NCBI GenBank assembly: GCA_963973455.1
Contig: CAXAZF010000008.1
Span: forward strand, 107,626 to 171,625
From: Marixanthomonas sp002364245
Lineage (GTDB): Bacteria; Bacteroidota; Bacteroidia; Flavobacteriales; Flavobacteriaceae
DNA length: 64,000 nt
Direction of reading: 5' to 3'
A program made the position numbers and the translations under genes. Every line of letters starts with the position of its first letter. Positions within the stretch are counted from its first letter, which is position 1. Of the stretch, positions 53,258-61,089 are shown one piece after another. The notes under the pieces are model-generated. The model had not been told where the DNA came from. It saw nothing but the letters and a program-made list of their open reading frames with translations, and searched no databases.

Positions 53258-53716
53258 TTATTTTCTTCTATCTTTTCGTTGTCGATAGCGCTTTAAAAGT
53301 TCTTTTTTGAAATCATCTTCCGCTTTTTTCAGTTTAATGATTTTACCGGGTGAAATTATTTTTTTTAGCTGGGCTACCAATTCTTTTCGGTATTGCAATT
53401 CTTTTTGTTCTAATTGTAGGTCTTTGTCAATTAGAGTATTTGCTTCACTGTCGTTCATAGAGTCTACTCCATCCTTTAATTTTGAATAGATCTCTTTTTT
53501 CTTAGTTTTATGCAAATCGTGCATTTTTTCATCGTACACATTATAAACTGGCCAAAATTTTTCTGCTTCGGCCGAAGAAAGTTGTAATGCTTCGGTGATA
53601 TGAGCAGTCTTTAAGGCATCTATCTTTTTATGCCATTCTTCTTTGTCTCTTTTTTGAGCAAATGTTACCGAAGTAACCAACAACAATAAAACTAGTATAT
53701 TTTTCATATTATTCAT
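53258..53716 (-). CDS. Secreted helical Spy/LTXXQ-like protein
   Basis: A 152-aa (or 149-aa) exported protein with signal peptide MKNILVLLLLVTSVTFAQ and a basic, coiled helical mature part (KKEIYSKLKD, QYRKELVAQLKKIISP, LLKRYRQRKDRRK). It resembles periplasmic Spy/CpxP-type proteins found downstream of ECF sigma factors. Two ATG codons are possible: 53716 overlaps the upstream gene by 8 bp, 53707 starts 1 bp after its stop and fits the signal peptide best. Third gene of the sigma cluster. Confidence 0.75.
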   Translation of the reverse strand: MNNMKNILVLLLLVTSVTFAQKRDKEEWHKKIDALKTAHITEALQLSSAEAEKFWPVYNVYDEKMHDLHKTKKKEIYSKLKDGVDSMNDSEANTLIDKDLQLEQKELQYRKELVAQLKKIISPGKIIKLKKAEDDFKKELLKRYRQRKDRRK

Positions 53717-54209
53717 CTAATAAAATGGATTCATCAACAGTTTCTAAAAGGTAACTTTCCATATCCTCTTCGGAAATAGTTTCGGTTTCATAATACAATG
53801 AGCTATCATCGTTTTCTGAAAGCATGGTAGAAACATCGTACACATCAAAATCAAGCTCGCCTTCGTTTATATAATTTTCAATAGCCAAATAATCAATCGA
53901 GTTCATGTCTAAATCAATTGTTTTATTTTGATTGAACAGCAAAACCACTAACACAATAGAGGCGGCAACGGCAACTGCGTATTTTAAATTCTTGTTAGAA
54001 AATAATGAACGTACTTTTACATGGTTTCCTGAAATTTCAGGATGCTGCATAATAGTATCTTCCAACGTGTCGAAATATTCGGCAGGAGCAGCAAAGCCAG
54101 TTTCTTTAGGTAATTCTTCCGAAGCTATTTTTGCGAAGAGATTTTCTTCAAAAGCTTCAAAATACCCTTCTGGTGCTTTAAACCCATGTGTATGTTTTTG
54201 CTTGTCCAT
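53709..54209 (-). CDS. Probable anti-sigma-like single-pass membrane protein
   Basis: A 166-aa protein: a cytosolic N-terminus (1-75) containing a duplicated motif, GFKAPEGYFEAFEENLF and GFAAPAEYFDTLEDTIM, then one membrane helix (about 77-95, YAVAVAASIVLVVLLF), then an acidic extracytoplasmic part with many Asp/Glu. It lies 77 bp downstream of an ECF sigma gene. This layout fits an anti-sigma factor, but no ZAS/zinc motif is present, so the role is inferred from context. Confidence 0.7.
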   Translation of the reverse strand: MDKQKHTHGFKAPEGYFEAFEENLFAKIASEELPKETGFAAPAEYFDTLEDTIMQHPEISGNHVKVRSLFSNKNLKYAVAVAASIVLVVLLFNQNKTIDLDMNSIDYLAIENYINEGELDFDVYDVSTMLSENDDSSLYYETETISEEDMESYLLETVDESILLDE

Positions 54210-54286
54210 TTATCTTTTGACTGTAAAAAACCTAAAAGGTTTCATTGTGATCTTTAATTATTTGTGAAACAGGATTATAAGTTGTC

Positions 54287-54841
54287 TTAAAAGGTGGTTT
54301 CATGCTCTTTTAAATATTCAGTTATTTTCTTTACCGCAATGTGGTAACTGCTTTTTAAACCCCCAACCGAAGTCTCTAAAATTTCAGAAAGTTCTTCGTA
54401 GGTATGCTCATCAAAATACTTCATATTGAACACCAATTGCTGTTTAGGTGGTAACGTGGCAATCGCTTTTTGCAATTGAAGCTGAATGGCAGTTCCTTCA
54501 AAATAAACATCACTTGTTAAGTTTTGAATAGCACTTTCTTTTACTTCTTCTGAAGAAACCTGCTTGCGTTTGGCGCGTTTATTTATAAATGTGATGGACT
54601 CGTTTGTTGCTATACGGTACATCCATGTGTATAACTTGCTATCGCCCTTAAACGAATGGATATTCTTATAAATTTTTATAAATGTATTTTGCAGCACATC
54701 ATCGGTGTCGTCATGATTTATCACTATTTTACGAATATGCCAATACAGCCGTTCTTTGTATTGAGACACAAGTTCCCTAAAAGCAGCTTCTTTATGCTTA
54801 TTATCTTGTAAAGCAGTTACTAAATTGTTCTCTGTTACCAA
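54287..54841 (-). CDS. ECF-type RNA polymerase sigma factor
   Basis: A 184-aa sigma-70 family ECF factor. Region 2 includes KERLYWHIRKIVINHDDTDD and TWMYRIATNESITFI; region 4 includes TLPPKQQLVFNMKYFDEHTYEELSEIL. Start is TTG at 54841: an in-frame TAA lies just upstream and no ATG/GTG is available. It heads a minus-strand cluster with the membrane protein and the Spy-like gene. The 510-bp region upstream carries two small-RNA candidates on the other strand. Confidence 0.92.
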   Translation of the reverse strand: MVTENNLVTALQDNKHKEAAFRELVSQYKERLYWHIRKIVINHDDTDDVLQNTFIKIYKNIHSFKGDSKLYTWMYRIATNESITFINKRAKRKQVSSEEVKESAIQNLTSDVYFEGTAIQLQLQKAIATLPPKQQLVFNMKYFDEHTYEELSEILETSVGGLKSSYHIAVKKITEYLKEHETTF

Positions 54842-54935
54842 AAACGTATCGGTTTATCTGTAATATTGACTCTTTTAAGTGAAAAAGGTTTAATTATAAA
54901 GTTACCTTTTTTTAATCTAATCCACTAATCACAAA

Positions 54936-54945
54936 AATCGATTAA
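54936..54945. promoter_or_regulatory. Shared upstream element AATCGATTAA, copy 1
   Basis: A near-palindromic 10-mer 55 bp before the -7 box of small-RNA candidate 1. The same 10-mer occurs 56 bp before the -7 box of candidate 2. Confidence 0.45.
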
Positions 54946-54981
54946 ATACGAAATTTTACGATAAAGTGTACAAATAATTTT

Positions 54982-55008
54982 TTTGTAGGAAAATAATTAC
55001 TAATTTTG
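54982..55008 (+). promoter_or_regulatory. Promoter of small-RNA candidate 1
   Basis: -33-like TTTG (54982-54985) at the end of a T-tract and exact -7 TAATTTTG (55001-55008), spacer 15 bp (slightly short). Predicted start about 55015. Confidence 0.55.
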
Positions 55009-55014
55009 AGGAAC

Positions 55015-55105
55015 ACTACTTATGTGTGTGTTTTTGTTATAAGCCTCAAGTATAGCAAAAACGAACTTAAAAACGGGTCTAAGCGGGGGCTGACCCGTTT
55101 TTTTT
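55015..55105 (+). ncRNA. Small-RNA candidate 1 (~90 nt)
   Basis: Follows the -7 box at 55001-55008. The RNA would begin near TACTTATGT (55017-55025), then a 12-bp stem, GTTTTTGTTATA (55030-55041) with TATAGCAAAAAC (55051-55062) including one G-U pair and a 9-nt loop. An A-rich linker and a Rho-independent terminator follow: AAACGGGTC (55071-55079) with GACCCGTTT (55092-55100), a G-rich 12-nt loop and a T-run. The only ORF is six codons. No plus-strand gene lies downstream for 5 kb, so it is not a leader. I recognise no Rfam family. Confidence 0.55.
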
Positions 55106-55170
55106 ATTTCACAAAACACCGATTTTTCACTACTCTATTTGTAGGAAATTGTAAATTATAAAAACAAAAT

Positions 55171-55180
55171 AATCGATTAA
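55171..55180. promoter_or_regulatory. Shared upstream element AATCGATTAA, copy 2
   Basis: A second exact copy of the 10-mer, 56 bp before the -7 box of small-RNA candidate 2 (TAATCGATTA is fully palindromic here). Confidence 0.45.
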
Positions 55181-55212
55181 GTGTGTTAAAATAAAGATTA
55201 AATGCATTTTTT

Positions 55213-55244
55213 TTTGGTGGATTTAAAAAAAGCATATATATTTG
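55213..55244 (+). promoter_or_regulatory. Promoter of small-RNA candidate 2
   Basis: TTTG (55213-55216), 20-bp spacer, TATATTTG (55237-55244): a full match to the Bacteroidota TTTG-N19-20-TAnnTTTG arrangement. Predicted start about 55251. Confidence 0.65.
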
Positions 55245-55250
55245 AACCAA

Positions 55251-55336
55251 ATAACTTACTTATGTAAATCACCATGTGCCCCAAATATGGTGATTAAAAC
55301 TAAAAAAGAGCGGTTCCCCAACCGCTCTCTTTTTTT
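55251..55336 (+). ncRNA. Small-RNA candidate 2 (~85 nt)
   Basis: Starts with TACTTATGT (55257-55265) shared with candidate 1, then a 9-bp stem AATCACCAT / ATGGTGATT (55267-55275 and 55287-55295) with a C-rich 11-nt loop, an A-rich linker and the terminator AGAGCGGTT / AACCGCTCT (55307-55328) with a cccc loop and T-run. No ORF of note. The terminator also faces the end of the minus-strand ABC exporter gene, so its presence alone is explained; the promoter and first stem are not. Confidence 0.55.
55307..55336. terminator. Bidirectional terminator
   Basis: Stem AGAGCGGTT / AACCGCTCT, loop cccc, with A6 on the left and T7 on the right. Serves small-RNA candidate 2 and the ABC exporter operon on the other strand. 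Confidence 0.92.
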
Positions 55337-55351
55337 ATACTACCTTTTATT

Positions 55352-57175
55352 TTACGCTAAAGACTGCATTTCAACCAAACTGTGATACACACCTTTTTTA
55401 GCTAACAATTCAGTGTGCTTGCCTTGCTCTACAATTTTTCCTTTTGAAAGAACAACTATCTTATCGGCATTTTGAATGGTAGATAACCTATGTGCAATAA
55501 CCACAGAAGTTCGGTTTTGCATCATTTTTTCCAGTGCATCTTGTACCAATCTTTCGCTTTCAGTATCTAGGGCAGAAGTGGCTTCATCTAGAATCATTAT
55601 TGGTGGATTTTTAAGTACAGCCCTAGCGATGCTCAATCGTTGCTTTTGACCACCACTTAATTTATTACCACTATCTCCAATATTGGTGTCTGTTCCTTTC
55701 GGTAAGTCTTTAACAAACTCCCAAGCGTTGGCTATTTTTAAAGCGTCTTCAATTTCTTCATTGGTAGCCGTTTCTTTAGCAACTAATAAATTTTCTTTAA
55801 TAGTATCGTTAAATAAGATAGAGTCCTGAGTAACTAGGCCTAACAAGCCGCGTAGTGACTTTTGTGAGATACTCTTTATATCTAAGCCGTCAATGGTGAT
55901 AGCTCCTTTATTTACATCGTAAAAACGTGTCAATAAGTTGGCGATGGTGCTTTTTCCACTTCCACTTTGCCCTACCAGTGCGACAGTATGACCTTTTGGT
56001 ACTGTCAACGAAAAGTCATGAAGCACATACTCGTCTTCATATTTAAAGGATATGTTTTGTATATCAATTTTATCGTTAAAACCTTCTTTTTCGGTTGCAT
56101 TGGGAAGATCTTGAATGGTCGACTCGGTTTCTAAAATTTCAAGAACACGTTCAGCAGCGGCATTTCCTTTTTTAACACCGTAACTTGCTTTGCTTATTGC
56201 TTTTGCAGGGGTTAAAATTTGATAGGCAAGTCCCATATAAACGATAAATAATTCTGGTTGTAGGCTTTTTTCAACCAAGACCATATGTCCGCCATACCAA
56301 AGTATAACAGCGATAACGACGATACCCAAAAACTCACTTGTTGGGGAAGCTAAGTTTTGTCTATTTACCAACGAGTTGGAATATTTATAAAACCGAGAGG
56401 TCGATGTGTTGAATTTTCTATTAAAAATGCCTTCCGCATTAAAACCCTTTATAATTTTTAACCCACCTAAAGTTTCTTCTAAAATAGATAGAAAATAACC
56501 TTGTTCTTTTTGTACGCGATCTGACTTCTTTTTTAAACTTTTTCCAATTCGTGAAATAATCAATCCTGAAATAGGAATAAATATGAAGACGAAAAGCGTA
56601 AGCTTAGCACTTATGAGTAGCATCGCTACAATGGCAAATAATATGGTAAGCGGTTCGCGAACAATTAATTCTAAAATCGATAAAAAGGAGTGTTGAATTT
56701 CTAAAACATCACTGGTAATACGGGCAATGGTGTCACCTTTTCTTTTTTCAGAATAAAACGAAACAGGTAAGTCGACTGTCTTTTTGTACAAATCGTTTCT
56801 TAGGTCTTTTAAAACACCATTTCGCAAAAAGGTAATAAAGTACATTGCCAAATACCCAAAAAGGTTTTTTAACAAGAACATTCCTATTACTAAAATGACC
56901 ATAAAAATTAACACATCTTGCGTTCCCTCTTGAGCTTGTTGAGTTACAAAAAAGTTTAGGTATTCTTCAAAATAATCTTTGGCGTTAATAAGACCATCCC
57001 ACTGAGGGGCTGTTTCCCTGCGTTTCGTATTGTCAAAAAGCACTGATAACATAGGGAATAGCGATACCATTGCCAATGTTCCAAACAAGGCATAAAATAT
57101 ATTTGAAATGATGTTCATCCAAGCATACCCTTTGTAAGGTTGTGCATACTTGAGTATTTTTTTAAAATATTTCAC
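55352..57175 (-). CDS. ABC exporter (fused permease-ATPase), MsbA-like
   Basis: A 607-aa half-transporter. A six-helix permease domain (1-320) precedes an ATPase domain with Walker A VGQSGSGKSTIAN, signature LSGGQKQRLSIARA, Walker B PIMILDEATSALD and the H-loop VIAHRLST. It resembles lipid/drug exporters such as MsbA. Start is GTG at 57175, sharing one base with the TAG of the upstream phosphohexomutase gene, so the two are coupled. The sugar-enzyme neighbours hint at export of a glycolipid (inference). Confidence 0.92.
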   Translation of the reverse strand: MKYFKKILKYAQPYKGYAWMNIISNIFYALFGTLAMVSLFPMLSVLFDNTKRRETAPQWDGLINAKDYFEEYLNFFVTQQAQEGTQDVLIFMVILVIGMFLLKNLFGYLAMYFITFLRNGVLKDLRNDLYKKTVDLPVSFYSEKRKGDTIARITSDVLEIQHSFLSILELIVREPLTILFAIVAMLLISAKLTLFVFIFIPISGLIISRIGKSLKKKSDRVQKEQGYFLSILEETLGGLKIIKGFNAEGIFNRKFNTSTSRFYKYSNSLVNRQNLASPTSEFLGIVVIAVILWYGGHMVLVEKSLQPELFIVYMGLAYQILTPAKAISKASYGVKKGNAAAERVLEILETESTIQDLPNATEKEGFNDKIDIQNISFKYEDEYVLHDFSLTVPKGHTVALVGQSGSGKSTIANLLTRFYDVNKGAITIDGLDIKSISQKSLRGLLGLVTQDSILFNDTIKENLLVAKETATNEEIEDALKIANAWEFVKDLPKGTDTNIGDSGNKLSGGQKQRLSIARAVLKNPPIMILDEATSALDTESERLVQDALEKMMQNRTSVVIAHRLSTIQNADKIVVLSKGKIVEQGKHTELLAKKGVYHSLVEMQSLA

Positions 57176-58893
57176 TATTTAATTTTTAAGTGCGTACTGA
57201 TCTTATCGATCTTATTTTGAAGCGCTTCTAAAACATCATCACCTTTCGAAGTGGTATTCACACTCATATAGAACTTAATTTTAGGTTCTGTTCCACTAGG
57301 TCGCATCGCAATTTTGCTACCGTCTTCAGTGTAATAAATCAAAACATTTGACTTCGGAATATCTAAGGTTTCTTTTGTTTTTGAAGGAAATGTTACAGCT
57401 TCCTGTTTTTGTAAGTCTTCAAAACGAATCACGTTACTTTCGGCTATTTCAGTAAAAGGATCTTCACGAAGTGTTTTCATCATTTCTGAAATTTCTTCGG
57501 CTCCCTTTTTTCCTTTTTTAACTAACGATACCAAATGTTCTCTATACGTTCCATATTCTTCATAAATGGATTGTAAATAATAAAACATACTGCTACCGTC
57601 GTCTTTTTTCTGAGCAGCAATTTCACAAGCGAGTAGGGTAGCGGTCACCGCATCTTTATCGCGTACAAAATCGCCCACCATAAAGCCGAAACTTTCTTCG
57701 CCACCACCAATAAACTGAAGTTTTGGGAAGTCTTTTACCATTTTGGCAATCCACTTAAAACCAGTAAGACCTTCTTTGTAAATTACGTTATAACTTTCAG
57801 CCAATTTCTGCATCATGGGTGTAGAAACCACTGTTGAGGCGATAAATTGAGTTCCGTTCAGCTTTCCAGCTTGTTTGTTTTGTTCGAGTAAAAAATGAGT
57901 TTTTAAAACCATGGCTTGATTGCCGTTAAGTAACGTCATTTTTCCATTAGAATCTCGGACTGCAATTCCTAAACGGTCACAATCAGGGTCGGTGCCAATA
58001 ACAATATCTGCCCCTTGTTTTTCAGCAACATCAAGTGCCATTTTTAGAGCGGCCGGTTCTTCAGGGTTCGGCGATTGTACGGTCGGGAAGTCGCCATCAG
58101 GTTTTGCCTGCTCCTCTACAATGGTAACATTTTTATAACCAGCATCTTCCAAAACCCTTGGAATCATGGTAATTGATGTTCCGTGTAGCGAAGTAAAAAC
58201 AATTTTTAAATTGTCTTTAGCTTTTTCTGAAGTATTAAAACTTCCGTTTTTGATAGACGCTTCAGCAAAAGCATCATCCACATCAGTATCTATCAGTTGA
58301 ATTTTTTCTGAATTGGCTTCAAAATTAATATCAGAATATTCCAAAGAGTTTATTTCAGCAATAATTTCGCCATCTTGTGGCGGAACCAATTGTCCTCCAT
58401 CTTCCCAATATACTTTGTAACCGTTATATTCCGGTGGGTTGTGAGATGCCGTTAAAACAATACCGCACTGGCAATTAAGATGCTTTACAGCAAACGAAAG
58501 CTCTGGTGTTGGGCGTAAATCTGAAAAGAGATACACTTCAATATCATTAGCTGAAAACACGTTGGCGACAACTTGTGCCAGTTCTTTACTATTATGACGG
58601 CAATCGTAGGCAATTGCAACTTTTATTGGTTGGTTGGGAAATTGCTCTTTTAAATAATTGGAAAGTCCTTGTGTGTTTTTTCCGAGGGTGTATTTGTTGA
58701 TTCGGTTATCGCCAACTCCCATAATACCACGCATTCCGCCAGTACCAAAAGCCAGGTTTTTATAAAAACTGTCTTCCAGCCCTTCGGGGTCGTGGGCAAT
58801 CATTTCTTTTATAGTGTGTTGTGTTTCATCGTCAAAAAAGGGGGTAAGCCATTTATTGACGCGTTCCAGTATAGTAGGGTCTACGTAAATCAT
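57175..58893 (-). CDS. Phospho-sugar mutase (phosphoglucomutase/phosphomannomutase)
   Basis: A 572-aa alpha-D-phosphohexomutase that interconverts hexose 1- and 6-phosphates. Motifs: the phosphoserine loop LTASHNPPEYNGYK (about residue 148), the metal site GTDPDCDRLG, the sugar-binding GGGEESFGFM, and the phosphate-binding RPSGTEPKIKFY. Length ~570 matches the PGM/PMM type found in Bacteroidota and Firmicutes (PgcA-like). Third gene of the DUF4199-GT2-mutase-ABC operon; it overlaps the ABC start by one base. Confidence 0.94.
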   Translation of the reverse strand: MIYVDPTILERVNKWLTPFFDDETQHTIKEMIAHDPEGLEDSFYKNLAFGTGGMRGIMGVGDNRINKYTLGKNTQGLSNYLKEQFPNQPIKVAIAYDCRHNSKELAQVVANVFSANDIEVYLFSDLRPTPELSFAVKHLNCQCGIVLTASHNPPEYNGYKVYWEDGGQLVPPQDGEIIAEINSLEYSDINFEANSEKIQLIDTDVDDAFAEASIKNGSFNTSEKAKDNLKIVFTSLHGTSITMIPRVLEDAGYKNVTIVEEQAKPDGDFPTVQSPNPEEPAALKMALDVAEKQGADIVIGTDPDCDRLGIAVRDSNGKMTLLNGNQAMVLKTHFLLEQNKQAGKLNGTQFIASTVVSTPMMQKLAESYNVIYKEGLTGFKWIAKMVKDFPKLQFIGGGEESFGFMVGDFVRDKDAVTATLLACEIAAQKKDDGSSMFYYLQSIYEEYGTYREHLVSLVKKGKKGAEEISEMMKTLREDPFTEIAESNVIRFEDLQKQEAVTFPSKTKETLDIPKSNVLIYYTEDGSKIAMRPSGTEPKIKFYMSVNTTSKGDDVLEALQNKIDKISTHLKIK

Positions 58894-58933
58894 TCGTTAC
58901 TATTAAAAGTGCAAAAATAAGGAAACCAATTCG

Positions 58934-59887
58934 TTATTCTTTAACGTTTCGGTGTTCTTTAATAATGTAGTTTTTTGAGTTCTTTTTACTACGTAAGATT
59001 AGTTCGCCTAAAAAACCAGCTAAAAAGAGTTGAGTCCCCAATATCATGGCAGTAAGGGCTAAGAAAAACTCTGGGCGTTCGGCTAAAAGTCGAGCTTGTT
59101 TGTGGATAAATAACTTATCAATCCCTAAGTATAATGCAAAACAAAACCCAACAAAGAGCATAAAAGCTCCCCAAGCTCCAAAAAGATGCATTGGGCGTTT
59201 TCCGAAACGGGATAAAAACGAAATGGTAATTAAATCTAAAAAGCCACGTACAAAGCGTTCGGCTCCAAATTTTGTGGTACCGTATTTTCTTGCTTGGTGT
59301 TGAACTTCTTTTTCACTTATCTTGTTAAACCCTGCGTTTTTTGCCAATACGGGGATGTATCTATGCATTTCGCCTGTAACTTCTATTGTCTTTACAACTT
59401 CGTTTCGGTATGCTTTTAAACCACAATTAAAGTCATGTAATTTTACTCCCGAAGTTTTCCTTGCGGCAAAATTAAAAATTTTGGAAGGCATATTTTTTGA
59501 AACAACCGAGTCGTATCGTTTCTTTTTCCATCCAGAAACCAGATCGTAACCGTCATTGACTATCATATTGTACAATTCGGGGATTTCTTCTGGATCGTCT
59601 TGTAAATCGGCATCCATGGTGATAACTACATCACCAATGGCGAGGGCAAAACCAGCATGTAAAGCCTGCGATTTCCCGAAGTTTTTTAAAAATCGAATTG
59701 CTTTTATTTCTTTATGCTCCCTTGCAAGTTCGTCTATTATGTTCCATGAATTGTCCGTACTGCCATCGTCTATAAAAATGAGCTCGTATAAAAAGCCATT
59801 GGATTGCATAACATTTGCAATCCAATGGTATAATTCTTTTATGGATTCCTCCTCATTGAGAAGAGGGATGACAATGGATAAATTCAT
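58934..59887 (-). CDS. Family 2 glycosyltransferase (DPM1/GtrB-like)
   Basis: A 317-aa GT2 enzyme: nucleotide-sugar site SIVIPLLNEEESIKELY at the N-terminus, FIDDGSTDNSW, the DADLQDDPEEIPEL segment (DxD-like), and two C-terminal membrane helices (about 232-255 and 270-292), as in polyprenyl-phosphate glucosyl/mannosyl transferases (GtrB, DPMS). It probably makes a lipid-linked sugar at the inner membrane. Gene spacing is 8 bp from DUF4199 and 40 bp from the mutase. Confidence 0.92.
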   Translation of the reverse strand: MNLSIVIPLLNEEESIKELYHWIANVMQSNGFLYELIFIDDGSTDNSWNIIDELAREHKEIKAIRFLKNFGKSQALHAGFALAIGDVVITMDADLQDDPEEIPELYNMIVNDGYDLVSGWKKKRYDSVVSKNMPSKIFNFAARKTSGVKLHDFNCGLKAYRNEVVKTIEVTGEMHRYIPVLAKNAGFNKISEKEVQHQARKYGTTKFGAERFVRGFLDLITISFLSRFGKRPMHLFGAWGAFMLFVGFCFALYLGIDKLFIHKQARLLAERPEFFLALTAMILGTQLFLAGFLGELILRSKKNSKNYIIKEHRNVKE

Positions 59888-59894
59888 GTAATCT

Positions 59895-60425
59895 TTATTC
59901 GTGTGTAGGTGGGTTTTGTTTCATAACTAACCCTGCTATTAATGAAATTATAAATCCGAAGAAAAGCGAAGCAATCAGCCCCATTGCAAACATAATCCAA
60001 GGGCTCATAAACTTCTCGGTCATTCCCATGGCCATTTCCATTTGCTCCTCAGTCATATTAGGATTTTGCTCAACCATTTTTTCTCTAGTAATGTCTAGCA
60101 TTTGAGGAATAAAGTCGGGTTCAATAACAGTAATAAACAAGTATGTGAAAATAGAACCGATTATTCCTGCGATTAACGAAATTAATAATCCTGTTTTAAT
60201 GGCGTCTCCAAGCGTCATAAAGCCTCCACTGCCACTTTTAAAAGCTTTTAAGCCATAAATAATACAGATGGTCATAAATACAAAGTTCAATGCAGATTGC
60301 CACCAAGGCTGTTCTAAGTGCATTCCTATCACATATACAATAACAGAAACACCTATAGTTAATAGGGCCAAGATAAGGCCATAGTTAAGGCCTATTTTTT
60401 TAACAGAAGCTTTATTGTTTTCCAT
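59895..60425 (-). CDS. DUF4199 membrane protein
   Basis: A 176-aa membrane protein of DUF4199: helices at about 12-30, 40-57, 72-98 and 145-168, with the family loop FKSGSGGFMTLGDAIKTGL. Function unknown. It is the first gene of the minus-strand operon with a GT2 glycosyltransferase, a phosphohexomutase and an ABC exporter, a neighbourhood common for DUF4199 in flavobacteria. Confidence 0.86.
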   Translation of the reverse strand: MENNKASVKKIGLNYGLILALLTIGVSVIVYVIGMHLEQPWWQSALNFVFMTICIIYGLKAFKSGSGGFMTLGDAIKTGLLISLIAGIIGSIFTYLFITVIEPDFIPQMLDITREKMVEQNPNMTEEQMEMAMGMTEKFMSPWIMFAMGLIASLFFGFIISLIAGLVMKQNPPTHE

Positions 60426-60560
60426 TTTTAAAGTTTTTTAGTTTGGTTAGTTAGTAAACAAAAGTAGTAAATTGTTACGGTATATTTTTCTGAAATATAC
60501 AATCTATGTATTTTTGATAGAAAGTATAATTTTTTCTTTTCAAAAAAAGAGAATTTATTA

Positions 60561-60590
60561 TTGCTTGTTTATTAAAAATATTTAAATTTG
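60561..60590 (+). promoter_or_regulatory. Promoter of the L31 gene
   Basis: TTG (60561-60563), 19-bp spacer and exact -7 TAAATTTG (60583-60590), 38 bp before the ATG. A near-complete Bacteroidota consensus, as expected for a ribosomal protein gene. Confidence 0.7.
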
Positions 60591-60628
60591 CATTCTCAAA
60601 ATTGAGACCCTATTAAAAAGATAACAAG

Positions 60629-60913
60629 ATGAAAAAAGGTATCCATCCTGAAAATTATAGAGTAGTTGCTTTTAAAGACATGTCAAATGACGATGTGTTT
60701 TTAACAAAATCTACTGCAGAGACAAAAGAGACGATTGAGGTTGACGGTGCAGAATACCCATTGGTAAAACTGGAAATATCTAGAACTTCTCATCCTTACT
60801 ACACAGGTAAAGCTAAATTGCTTGATACTGCAGGACGTATTGATAAGTTTAAAAACAAATACGCAAAATTTAAAAAATCACCTAAAAAAGAGGAAGCTAA
60901 AGATAGCGAGTAA
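60629..60913 (+). CDS. rpmE2: 50S ribosomal protein L31, type B (zinc-free)
   Basis: A 94-aa type B L31: MKKGIHPENYRVVAFKDMSN, the central ISRTSHPYYTGKAKLLDTAG, then KFKNKYAKF. It has none of the four zinc-binding cysteines of type A L31, so it works without zinc. The C-terminus has a short Lys/Glu tail (KKSPKKEEAKDSE). Monocistronic with a strong promoter and a terminator 25 bp downstream. Confidence 0.96.
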   Translation: MKKGIHPENYRVVAFKDMSNDDVFLTKSTAETKETIEVDGAEYPLVKLEISRTSHPYYTGKAKLLDTAGRIDKFKNKYAKFKKSPKKEEAKDSE

Positions 60914-60938
60914 TCTTTTTTTGATACGATATATAAGG

Positions 60939-60967
60939 AGCCTTCGATTTTTCGAGGGCTTTTTTTA
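60939..60967 (+). terminator. Terminator of the L31 gene
   Basis: AGCCTTCGA / TCGAGGGCT (9 bp, one G-U pair), loop tttt, followed by T7. Confidence 0.9.
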
Positions 60968-61067
60968 TTTGTCTATTCTTAAATCGGTGGTTTCAATACA
61001 ATTTCTGAAATTACTACTGGTAATTTCAGAAAAACACTCAACCAACTTACTTTTGATTTGTATATTT

Positions 61068-61088
61068 ACTGAATACTGAATACTGAAC
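61068..61088. repeat. Triple heptamer ACTGAAT in the leader of the GlmU-like gene
   Basis: Three tandem copies of ACTGAA followed by T, T and C (61068-61088), ending one base before the ATG at 61090. It fills the ribosome-binding region. Confidence 0.7.
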
Positions 61089-61089
61089 C

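Larger units (their letters stand above)
54842..55351. other. 510-bp gap with two tandem small-RNA candidates
   Basis: No protein-coding gene. The left 90 bp are the ECF upstream region (no clear TAnnTTTG on the minus strand). The rest holds two plus-strand units, each with an AATCGATTAA element, promoter, stem-loop and terminator, detailed separately. Confidence 0.7.

Noticed and set aside
55022..55042. Six-codon leader-peptide-like ORF (MCVFLL) in small-RNA candidate 1
   Set aside because: No regulated gene lies downstream on this strand and candidate 2 lacks an equivalent, so an attenuator is unlikely.
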